A stretch of DNA of 7,688 bases from Clostridia bacterium (GTDB lineage: Bacteria; Bacillota; Clostridia; Christensenellales; UBA1242), in the NCBI GenBank assembly GCA_017399515.1, contig JAFQBZ010000134.1, positions 1-7,688 of the forward strand. Reading direction: 5' to 3'. Positions 1-4,967 of this stretch are shown in pieces. Both the position numbers and the translations under genes were made by a program. A model generated the notes under the pieces. It was not told where the DNA came from. It searched no databases and saw only the letters and a program-made list of their open reading frames with translations. The first letter of the stretch is position 1, and each line of letters starts with the position of its first letter.

Positions 1-6
1 AAAAAA

Positions 7-50
7 ACAACAAAAAAGGAAGAAAAATAATTTTCTTCCTTTTTTGTTGT
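7..50. terminator. Perfect 20-bp hairpin, probably a bidirectional intrinsic terminator
   Basis: Positions 7-26 and 31-50 are perfect inverted complements with a four-base loop. The arm runs A-rich, GGAAG, A-rich, so the stem ends in an A tract on one side and a T tract on the other. That is the layout of an intrinsic terminator usable from either strand. It probably ends a plus-strand gene lying left of the window, and it could also stop minus-strand transcription that leaks past the tRNA terminator. No part of the upstream gene is visible, so the partner gene is inferred. Confidence 0.75.
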
Positions 51-251
51 ATAGATTTTATTGAAAAGAAGTTTGAATTGTTGTTGGGGTATAAGGTGTT
101 CGTTTTTTGTTGTGGGTAGGATTGTCATGTGTTCTATATTGTGGTTTTGGGGATATGGTCAAATTGCACAAATTTATGAGAAAGGGTGGATGTTTGTGCA
201 AGGTGTACATGCTGATAATATCAGCGATTAGGTGGGGTTTTGAAAAGGAAT
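51..251. other. G/T-rich non-coding spacer with two dyads
   Basis: No convincing gene is seen here. The plus strand is rich in G and T, with G4 runs at about 86-89 and 234-237. Two symmetrical elements stand out. The first is a 9-bp inverted repeat, TTGCACAAA at 164-172 and TTTGTGCAA at 193-201, with a 20-base loop. The second is GCTGATA-A-TATCAGC at 211-225, a perfect dyad of 7-bp arms. Either could be an operator or part of a small structured RNA, but no start site, promoter or coding frame ties them to a gene. The minus-strand frame at 58-297 would start inside the tRNA terminator and has unnatural composition, so I do not call it. Confidence 0.5.
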
Positions 252-295
252 AAAAAAGACTGTACAAACCCAGTAAATTTGGGTGTCGTACAGTC
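252..295 (-). terminator. Intrinsic terminator of the tRNA-Ser gene
   Basis: GACTGTAC at 258-265 pairs perfectly with GTACAGTC at 288-295. An inner ACCCA/TGGGT stem (268-272 with 280-284) extends the hairpin. The six A residues at 252-257 become a U tract on the minus-strand transcript immediately after the stem. The structure starts seven bases beyond the encoded CCA end of the tRNA (302), so it is well placed to end the tRNA precursor. Confidence 0.9.
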
Positions 296-301
296 AAAAT
301 G

Positions 302-389
302 TGGCGGAGAGTTAGGGATTCGAACCCCAGATAGCTTTCACTATGCCAGTTTTCAAGACTGGTGTATTCAACCGCTCTACCAACTCTCC
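302..389 (-). tRNA. tRNA-Ser (anticodon UGA)
   Basis: Read on the minus strand, this 88-base gene folds as a complete class II tRNA. The 7-bp acceptor stem is GGAGAGT (389-383) with ACTCTCC, followed by the discriminator G and an encoded CCA (304-302). The anticodon stem CCAGT/ACTGG encloses the loop CTTGAAA, so the anticodon is UGA (complement of 353-355), which reads serine UCA codons. The long variable arm pairs ATAG with CTAT, as expected for serine tRNAs. The T arm carries TTCGAAT between TGGGG and CCCTA. The gene has its own promoter at 427-455 and terminator at 252-295, so it looks like a monocistronic transcription unit. No fragment of its 3' end is repeated elsewhere in the window, so there is no sign of an integrated element using it. 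Confidence 0.97.
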
Positions 390-426
390 ATATTTAGTTT
401 TGTGTTAACTTTGGTTAACGAATATT

Positions 427-455
427 AGTATATGTTAATTTCAATAAAAAATCAA
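427..455 (-). promoter_or_regulatory. Promoter of the tRNA-Ser gene
   Basis: On the minus strand, TTGATT (455-450) is followed by a 17-base spacer and TATACT (432-427), a strong sigma-A-type match with ideal spacing. Transcription would start near 420, about 30 bases before the mature tRNA 5' end at 389. That 5' leader contains two copies of the palindrome GTTAAC (404-409 and 414-419) separated by four bases. They could form a small hairpin in the leader or a protein site at the start point; I cannot tell which. Confidence 0.75.
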
Positions 456-683
456 GTGTTTTTAGAAAATTTTTTATATTTTTTGTTTATTGATTTTTTT
501 ATTTTGCAAGTATTTTTATTTAATGATTAAAATTATTTCTAAAAACTTTTATAAAGACGGTTATGGGGATTGGTGATTTTATATAATATGGTGTTGGGGT
601 GGTTATTGTCTTTGATTTGTTAAATTTATGTATCCTAAAAAGAAGGCTTGAAGTTGAAGTGTATATTTAACAAGTTTTTTGTA

Positions 684-713
684 AAAAAAGGAAGTCAAAA
701 GACTTCCTTTTTT
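684..713. terminator. Bidirectional intrinsic terminator
   Basis: GGAAGTC (690-696) and GACTTCC (701-707) pair perfectly around an AAAA loop. The stem is flanked by an A tract on the left and a six-T tract (708-713) on the right, so it can terminate transcription from both strands. No convincing plus-strand gene precedes it. On the minus strand it lies about 25 bases after the stop of the short frame at 737-922. It also insulates the helicase gene from transcription coming from the left. Confidence 0.8.
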
Positions 714-736
714 AATGAAGGTGGGCGTGGTTTAAT

Positions 737-922
737 TTACCCCACATCTCTTTTACCCATAAATGGGTGCAGAACTGCCACCAAATCTTCTACCTCTTCA
801 TCGTTAATATTATATATGATATTTTTCTTTGTAAAGATTATAGTGAAAATTGAGTTTAAGTTGATATAATTTTTCATTTTTGAGCAAAGGTTACAAAGTT
901 GGTTTTTAATGAGTGTAAGCAT
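737..922 (-). CDS. Possible small protein or gene remnant, function unknown
   Basis: A 61-codon minus-strand frame; an inner ATG would give about 46 residues. I do not recognise it. Its C-terminal third, containing the stretch DEEVEDLVAVLHPFMGKR, has an amphipathic helical, protein-like composition and ordinary codon use. The N-terminal part (KNYINLNSIFTIIF) looks more like translated AT-rich spacer. No Shine-Dalgarno site precedes either start. The stop is followed within about 25 bases by a terminator usable on this strand, which is the main argument for a real 3' gene end. It may be the surviving tail of a decayed gene. It also overlaps the -35 region of the divergent helicase promoter. 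Confidence 0.22.
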   Translation of the reverse strand: MLTLIKNQLCNLCSKMKNYINLNSIFTIIFTKKNIIYNINDEEVEDLVAVLHPFMGKRDVG

Positions 923-951
923 TGCAAGTGGGGTGGGGTTTATGGTATAAT
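922..951 (+). promoter_or_regulatory. Promoter of the helicase gene
   Basis: TTGCAA (922-927) and a perfect TATAAT (946-951) are separated by 18 bases, and TG at 943-944 makes an extended -10 element. Transcription would begin near 958, giving a leader of about 30 bases before the ATG at 988. The spacer is unusually G-rich (GTGGGGTGGGG). No operator dyad is obvious, so nothing in the sequence indicates inducible control. Confidence 0.8.
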
Positions 952-974
952 AGATGTGCTGAAAATTTATCTTT

Positions 975-981
975 AAAGGAG
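975..981 (+). promoter_or_regulatory. Ribosome-binding site that fixes the helicase start at 988
   Basis: AAAGGAG lies six bases before the ATG at 988. This is the only good Shine-Dalgarno site in the region. It rules out the in-frame TTG at 922, which sits inside the -35 box upstream of the transcription start and so cannot be translated from this promoter. Confidence 0.85.
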
Positions 982-987
982 TGTTTT

Positions 988-1824
988 ATGAAAAGTATTT
1001 ACACTTATTACAAAGAAAGACTTATCGAAATTAGTGGTAGGAACAGAAGTTTATACCTTAAGAATTTTAACAGAAAGAATGGTTTTGACATTGGCAAGAT
1101 CCTCTATGAAAATCAAGAGTTTGCTGGTGAGTTTTTGAGTAATTTATGGAATGGAATTTCAGAGCCTTTTAGAATTATTGGAAAGAACACAAAAGATTCA
1201 ATTTTGAAGGCTGGTGATTTTGACAACAGATTTCCTGATAAAGAGTTTGAAAACGAAAAAGAAAAAGCAAGATATGACAGAAGAAAAAAAGAATCTGGCA
1301 AAAAACTTGTGGAATATGAATGTCAAAGTTTACGAATCTTAAAGCGTGAGATTGAAGAAATTGAAAAAGAAACCGGAAGATATGAACTTTATTTATGTTA
1401 TCCTTTTGTGTTTGGGGCTTCTAAAAATTACACATTCAAAGCGCCACTTTTGATGTTTCCGGTGGTGATTGATGTTATTGATGACACAAATGTTGACATT
1501 TCACTAAAGCAAGGGGATTCAATTCAACTCAACAAAGCACTTCTTCTTGCGATTGCTGATGGGCACAGATTAAACCTTGAAGGGCTTGAAACTGAATTTG
1601 ATTCACTTTCAAAGTTTAACGGAATTCAAGGCATTTTAGATTATCTTCGCAAATTTGGAATCAAGATTTCTTATCAATCAAGAAAGAATGTCTTTTATTT
1701 GGAAGATATGATGAACCAAATGCACATTCAAGTTTGGAAGTTAAAAATCTTTGCGTGCTTTCAAGATGCAGTTTGGCAAATTCGATTTATGCAGATTATT
1801 CAGCACTTGAAAAGAAGCATTTAA
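988..1824 (+). CDS. N-terminal part of a frameshifted DUF4011 helicase (Hhe-like)
   Basis: This frame gives the first 278 residues before a TAA stop, but only about the first 241 residues look authentic. Residues 1-40 hold the DUF4011 signature around ERLIEISGRNRSLYLKNF, equivalent to the LLDLSxRNxLLNF motif of the family. Residues of about 95-190 contain a charged helical stretch and then the beta-rich pattern APLLMFPVVIDV, typical of the second half of DUF4011. After the codon at 1708 the frame gives HIQVWKLKIFACFQDAV, which fits no domain, while frame 0 over the same bases gives HSSLEVKNLCVLSRCSLANS, a natural continuation into the helicase. I infer that this is one broken gene with the frame 1734-4784. 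If translated alone, the product would be a DUF4011 stub with no ATPase. Start at 988 is supported by the ribosome-binding site at 975-981. Confidence 0.85.
   Translation: MKSIYTYYKERLIEISGRNRSLYLKNFNRKNGFDIGKILYENQEFAGEFLSNLWNGISEPFRIIGKNTKDSILKAGDFDNRFPDKEFENEKEKARYDRRKKESGKKLVEYECQSLRILKREIEEIEKETGRYELYLCYPFVFGASKNYTFKAPLLMFPVVIDVIDDTNVDISLKQGDSIQLNKALLLAIADGHRLNLEGLETEFDSLSKFNGIQGILDYLRKFGIKISYQSRKNVFYLEDMMNQMHIQVWKLKIFACFQDAVWQIRFMQIIQHLKRSI
1710..1735 (+). other. Frameshift junction in the helicase gene
   Basis: Good coding sequence moves from frame 1 to frame 0 here. Codons before 1710 in frame 1 give FYLEDM, and codons after it in frame 0 give DEPNAHSSLEVKNL. Adding one base, for example a second G after position 1710, makes a single reading frame, FYLEDMDEPNAHSSLEV. 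There is no X-XXY-YYZ slippery heptamer at the junction and no obvious hairpin just downstream, so programmed -1 frameshifting is not supported. A one-base deletion in the genome or a sequencing/assembly error fits better. Restored, the protein spans 988-4784 and is about 1265 residues long. Confidence 0.8.
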
Positions 1825-4784
1825 CCAATGATTCAATCAATGAACTTTTGAACACAAAAATTATTAAACGCAAGCCAGAAAAACCAGGAAAATTGTTTTT
1901 GGTTAACAGTGTTGACTATGCACAGCAACAAGTGGTTAAAAAAGTTAACACAAGTGGAAATATGGTTATTTATGGACCTCCTGGAACAGGAAAGTCGCAG
2001 ACCATTGTGAATGTGATTTCCGATGCGATTTCAAAAGGAAAAAAGGTTCTTGTGGTTTCGCAAAAGAAAGCAGCACTTGAAGTTATTTATAACCGTATGG
2101 GAACACTTAACGACAAGGCAATGTTTTTGACTGATGCTGAAAAAGAAAAGCGTTCATTTTATTCAAGATGTTTTTCTTCTCACGAAAAAATGCTTTCTCA
2201 CGAAATTAATGAAAGACTTATTGATGAGTATGAAGAAGCAGAAAAGCAACTTGCTGTTGAAACTGATAACTTAAAAATGATTTCTAATTGTTTGACAGAA
2301 ATCACTCCATTTGGAATTTCTGCTCAAGATATGTATTGCAATTCTTATAAGATTGGTAAAAATTCTGTTGAGTATGCGGTTTATAAAGAAATGCTTAAAG
2401 ACAGCAAACTTATGGGGCTTAAATATCAAGAACTTGCGGTAGCAATTGAACTTTTGCAAGAAAAGAACAAGGCAGAAATTTATTATAATTTTGTTGAAGA
2501 TAAAAAGAAAAATCCGTTTATTGACCATTTGCAAGAAACAATAAGTGTGCACACCGTTGCAGAAGCACAAAGTAAACTCGAAAAACTTTGCACTTCAAGA
2601 AAACCACTTTTTGACACTGCAAAGTATAAATTTTCAAGACAGGTTTTGACATATTATCATGAAATCAAAAAGAAGAAAGACATTTCGCCGCTCATCAAAC
2701 TTATTGCAAGATTTGAATTTCCAAAAGACACTAAATTTTTGAAAGTGAGCAAGGTGATGTTTCCAATGTATCCTTTTGCTAAAATTAAAATTAGCAAAAA
2801 GGAAAGATATGTGAAAGAAGAAATTCAAAAGACGGTTAGTGCCATTGAAGAGTATGTTAAAGATTATGAATTCTTGAAAAATGTGCTTTCAGCCGAAGGT
2901 TATTTGATGGCGATTGATGGGCTTTTGAATGGAAATAACTCTGTTTTAAGATTGCTTTTATCTGCTGTTCAAAACTATATCAAACTTCGTGATGTGAACA
3001 TCATTTTGAAGAATTTGGAAGATAATCAAAAAATTGTTTTGAATTTTGCTTATAGAAATTCGAACACATATACAAAATATAAACTTATTTTAGACAAAAT
3101 TTTGCCAATAAGAATTTATCACGAAATTGTGAGTTTTGAAGCAGAAAAGAAAGATATGCTTTCAACAATTGTTAACTTTGAAAACATCAAAGCAAGAATT
3201 GTTGCACTTAAGGCGCAACTTAATTCAATCAGCAGAAAGGTTGCAGAGCAGTCTTTTGTTGAAGATTATTTAAAAATGCTTAAAGGCAGTGCTGAAGCAA
3301 AAGATTATGCTTATCAAATCAGCAAAAAGCAAAGTTTCTGGACCATTCGCAAAATGATGAATGTTTATGGAAAATATTTGTTTAAGTTGTTCCCATGCTG
3401 GCTTTTGTCACCGGAAAATGTTTCTACAATTTTGCCACTTCAAAGAAATATGTTTGATATTGTGCTTTTTGATGAGGCTTCACAGGTGTTTATTGAAAAC
3501 ACAATTCCAACAATTTATCGTGGAAGCAGAATTGTTGTTGCGGGTGATGCAAAACAACTTCGTCCAACAGCAACATTTATGAAGCGTTATATGGGTGCTA
3601 ACATTGATGATAATCTTGATTATTCAACACAGGCGGCACTTGAAGTTGAAAGTTTGCTTGACCTTGCAGTTTCAAGATTTAACAGTGCTAACATTAATTA
3701 TCACTATAGAAGCAAGCATGAAGAACTTATTGATTTTTCAAACAAGGCGTTTTATGAAAACAGGCTTCAAATTGCACCTAATGTGTCTAAAAATATTAAG
3801 CAAAAACCAATAGAAAGAATTTTGGTTAATGGAATTTGGAGCGACAGAAAAAATCTTGTTGAAGCAAAGAAGGTTGTTGAACTTACAAAACAAATTTTGA
3901 AGACAAGAAAAAATAGGGAAACCATTGGAATTATCACATTCAATGCAGAGCAAGAAATGCTTATTGAAGACTTGATTGACAAAGAATGTGGAAGCAATGA
4001 TGAATTTAGAAAATTGTTCATTGAAGAAAGCAACCGCATTGAAAATGGTGAAGATGTGAGCATTTTTGTTAAGAACCTTGAAAATGTGCAAGGTGATGAA
4101 AGAGATATCATTATCTTCTCAATTGGTTACGCTGCAAATGATTACGGAAAAGTTAATGCAACATTTGGTTCGCTTTCAAATGAGGGTGGGGAAAACCGTT
4201 TGAATGTTGCAATCACAAGAGCAAAAAAGAAGATTTATGTGGTGACCAGCATTGAACCTGAAAAACTTAAAGTTGAGGGTTCAAAATTTGCAGGACCAAA
4301 ACTTCTTCGCAGTTATTTAACTTATGTTCGTGCGGTGTCTGAAGGCAACACTGATGAAGTGAAAACAATTTTAAATTCGTTTGGTGAAACAAACACTGTT
4401 ACCAAAAAGTCGCTTATGACAAGCATTGAAGAGCAAATTGCAAAGAAACTTGAAAAACTTGGCTATAAAACTGAACTTAATCTTGGAAACTCTAACAGCA
4501 AGATTTCAATTGCGGTTTATGACAAGAAAAAAGACAGATATTTGCTTGGCATTGAAACAGACCAATCAGTGCTTGCAAGTTCGGCTTCACCAATTGAAAG
4601 AGATGTTTATCGCAGTGAATTTTTAAAGTCAAGAGGCTGGAAGATTTGCCGTGTTTGGAGTCGTGATTATTGGCATAACCCATCACAAGTTATCAGCACA
4701 CTTGTTCGTGAAATTGAAAAACAAAAGAAAGCACTTTACGCGGAAAGTGCAAAAACTGTTAAGAAGAAATCAAAAGACGCATAG
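1734..4784 (+). CDS. Main part of a frameshifted SF1 helicase with Vsr-like C-terminal domain (Hhe-like)
   Basis: This frame continues the gene starting at 988; numbers refer to the rejoined 1265-residue protein. Walker A, GPPGTGKSQT, is at residues 330-339 (1974-2003), followed by motif Ia, GKKVLVVSQKKAALEVI. A long lysine/glutamate-rich helical region of about 450 residues separates this from the Walker B box LFDEASQ (D829, 3471). Then come GDAKQLRP (motif III), HYRS (906-909), NVQGDERD (motif V, 1033-1040) and NVAITRAKKK (motif VI, about 1073-1082). All core helicase motifs look intact and are of the Upf1-like AAA_11/AAA_12 type. Residues 1147-1235 match the Vsr/MTES_1575 endonuclease-fold domain that ends many DUF4011 helicases, but with active-site changes. 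Proteins of this architecture form the single-gene antiviral system Hhe in published defence surveys. That role is inferred from architecture only. The TTG at 1734 lacks a ribosome-binding site, and the first ATG (1962) abuts Walker A, so independent initiation is unlikely. Confidence 0.88.
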   Translation: MEVKNLCVLSRCSLANSIYADYSALEKKHLTNDSINELLNTKIIKRKPEKPGKLFLVNSVDYAQQQVVKKVNTSGNMVIYGPPGTGKSQTIVNVISDAISKGKKVLVVSQKKAALEVIYNRMGTLNDKAMFLTDAEKEKRSFYSRCFSSHEKMLSHEINERLIDEYEEAEKQLAVETDNLKMISNCLTEITPFGISAQDMYCNSYKIGKNSVEYAVYKEMLKDSKLMGLKYQELAVAIELLQEKNKAEIYYNFVEDKKKNPFIDHLQETISVHTVAEAQSKLEKLCTSRKPLFDTAKYKFSRQVLTYYHEIKKKKDISPLIKLIARFEFPKDTKFLKVSKVMFPMYPFAKIKISKKERYVKEEIQKTVSAIEEYVKDYEFLKNVLSAEGYLMAIDGLLNGNNSVLRLLLSAVQNYIKLRDVNIILKNLEDNQKIVLNFAYRNSNTYTKYKLILDKILPIRIYHEIVSFEAEKKDMLSTIVNFENIKARIVALKAQLNSISRKVAEQSFVEDYLKMLKGSAEAKDYAYQISKKQSFWTIRKMMNVYGKYLFKLFPCWLLSPENVSTILPLQRNMFDIVLFDEASQVFIENTIPTIYRGSRIVVAGDAKQLRPTATFMKRYMGANIDDNLDYSTQAALEVESLLDLAVSRFNSANINYHYRSKHEELIDFSNKAFYENRLQIAPNVSKNIKQKPIERILVNGIWSDRKNLVEAKKVVELTKQILKTRKNRETIGIITFNAEQEMLIEDLIDKECGSNDEFRKLFIEESNRIENGEDVSIFVKNLENVQGDERDIIIFSIGYAANDYGKVNATFGSLSNEGGENRLNVAITRAKKKIYVVTSIEPEKLKVEGSKFAGPKLLRSYLTYVRAVSEGNTDEVKTILNSFGETNTVTKKSLMTSIEEQIAKKLEKLGYKTELNLGNSNSKISIAVYDKKKDRYLLGIETDQSVLASSASPIERDVYRSEFLKSRGWKICRVWSRDYWHNPSQVISTLVREIEKQKKALYAESAKTVKKKSKDA

Positions 4785-4802
4785 AAATATGCGTCTTTTT
4801 TA
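4772..4802 (+). terminator. Intrinsic terminator overlapping the helicase stop codon
   Basis: AAAAGACGCAT (4772-4782) pairs with ATGCGTCTTTT (4789-4799) around a short loop and runs straight into a T-rich tract. The TAG stop (4782-4784) lies at the top of the hairpin, so the last codons of the gene form the left arm of its own terminator. The A tract on the left could also support termination of minus-strand transcripts. It separates the helicase from the peptidase gene. Confidence 0.9.
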
Positions 4803-4878
4803 TTTATTTTTATTTTTTTATGATTTATTTATGAATTTTTAGTGTATTTTTTTATCAAACTAATTATTAATGAAAAAT

Positions 4879-4924
4879 GCGAAATTAATTTTAATTTATT
4901 TGGCGAATTTATTTTAATTGTTTG
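4879..4924 (+). repeat. Tandem imperfect repeat upstream of the peptidase promoter
   Basis: Unit 1 (4879-4902, 24 bases) and unit 2 (4903-4924, 22 bases) both begin GCGAA, contain ATTTTAATT and end in TTTG. Aligned, they differ by two single-base gaps and two substitutions. They are directly adjacent, and the second copy ends inside the -35 box (4922-4927). They could be paired regulator sites or an AT-rich UP-type element. The sequence is low in complexity, so chance duplication is a fair alternative. Confidence 0.4.
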
Positions 4925-4950
4925 ACTACATTATTTTAATAATGTAAACT
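4922..4950 (+). promoter_or_regulatory. Promoter of the C1 peptidase gene with internal dyad operator candidate
   Basis: TTGACT (4922-4927), a 17-base spacer and TAAACT (4945-4950) form a good -35 and a moderate -10 box. The expected start near 4957 leaves a very short leader before the ATG at 4968. A perfect inverted repeat, TACATTATT-TT-AATAATGTA (4927-4946), fills the spacer from the last base of the -35 box to the second base of the -10 box. A repressor bound there would directly block polymerase, so I infer a possible operator; no regulator gene is visible in the window. Confidence 0.6.
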
Positions 4951-4967
4951 TAAAATAGGTTATGATT

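Larger units (their letters stand above)
390..987. other. 598-base AT-rich intergenic region
   Basis: This stretch holds the tRNA promoter and leader, a bidirectional terminator at 684-713, a doubtful minus-strand reading frame at 737-922, and the promoter and ribosome-binding site of the helicase gene. From about 456 to 680 I see only low-complexity AT-rich sequence with long T runs and one TATAAT-like box at 582-587 that lacks a good -35 partner. The plus-strand frame at 648-869 runs straight through the terminator hairpin and is not believable as a gene. G-rich patches (TGTTGGGGT at 592-600, GGTGGGGTTT at 932-941) recur here and in the 51-251 spacer. Confidence 0.5.

Noticed and set aside
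58..297. Minus-strand 79-codon frame
   Set aside because: It starts within the tRNA terminator hairpin, has no ribosome-binding site and a Pro/Thr/His-rich composition that reflects reading the complement of a G/T-rich spacer.
302..389. tRNA-Ser as integration site for the helicase cassette
   Set aside because: The tRNA 3' end faces left, away from the helicase gene, and no repeat of its 3' end or integrase gene is seen in the window.
240..428. Plus-strand frame across the tRNA
   Set aside because: It is the antisense of the tRNA-Ser gene and its terminator.
458..546. 11-bp inverted repeat (GTTTTTAGAAA at 458-468, complement at 536-546)
   Set aside because: Low-complexity arms 67 bases apart in very AT-rich DNA; likely chance.
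755..768. ACCCAT-AA-ATGGGT dyad
   Set aside because: Short arms with no promoter or start next to them; not enough to call an operator.
648..869. Plus-strand 73-codon frame
   Set aside because: It reads through the terminator hairpin at 684-713, has no ribosome-binding site and no recognisable domain.
1690..1740. Programmed -1 ribosomal frameshift joining the two helicase frames
   Set aside because: No slippery heptamer, internal Shine-Dalgarno or strong downstream hairpin is visible, and a one-base deletion explains the join more simply.
3738..4111. Two overlapping minus-strand frames of 114-117 codons
   Set aside because: They are shadows of the helicase frame, which shows conserved motifs on the plus strand over the same bases.
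4962..4967. Alternative ATG start of the peptidase six bases upstream
   Set aside because: It lies only two bases after the AGG of the weak Shine-Dalgarno site, and starting at 4968 gives a standard MKK signal peptide.
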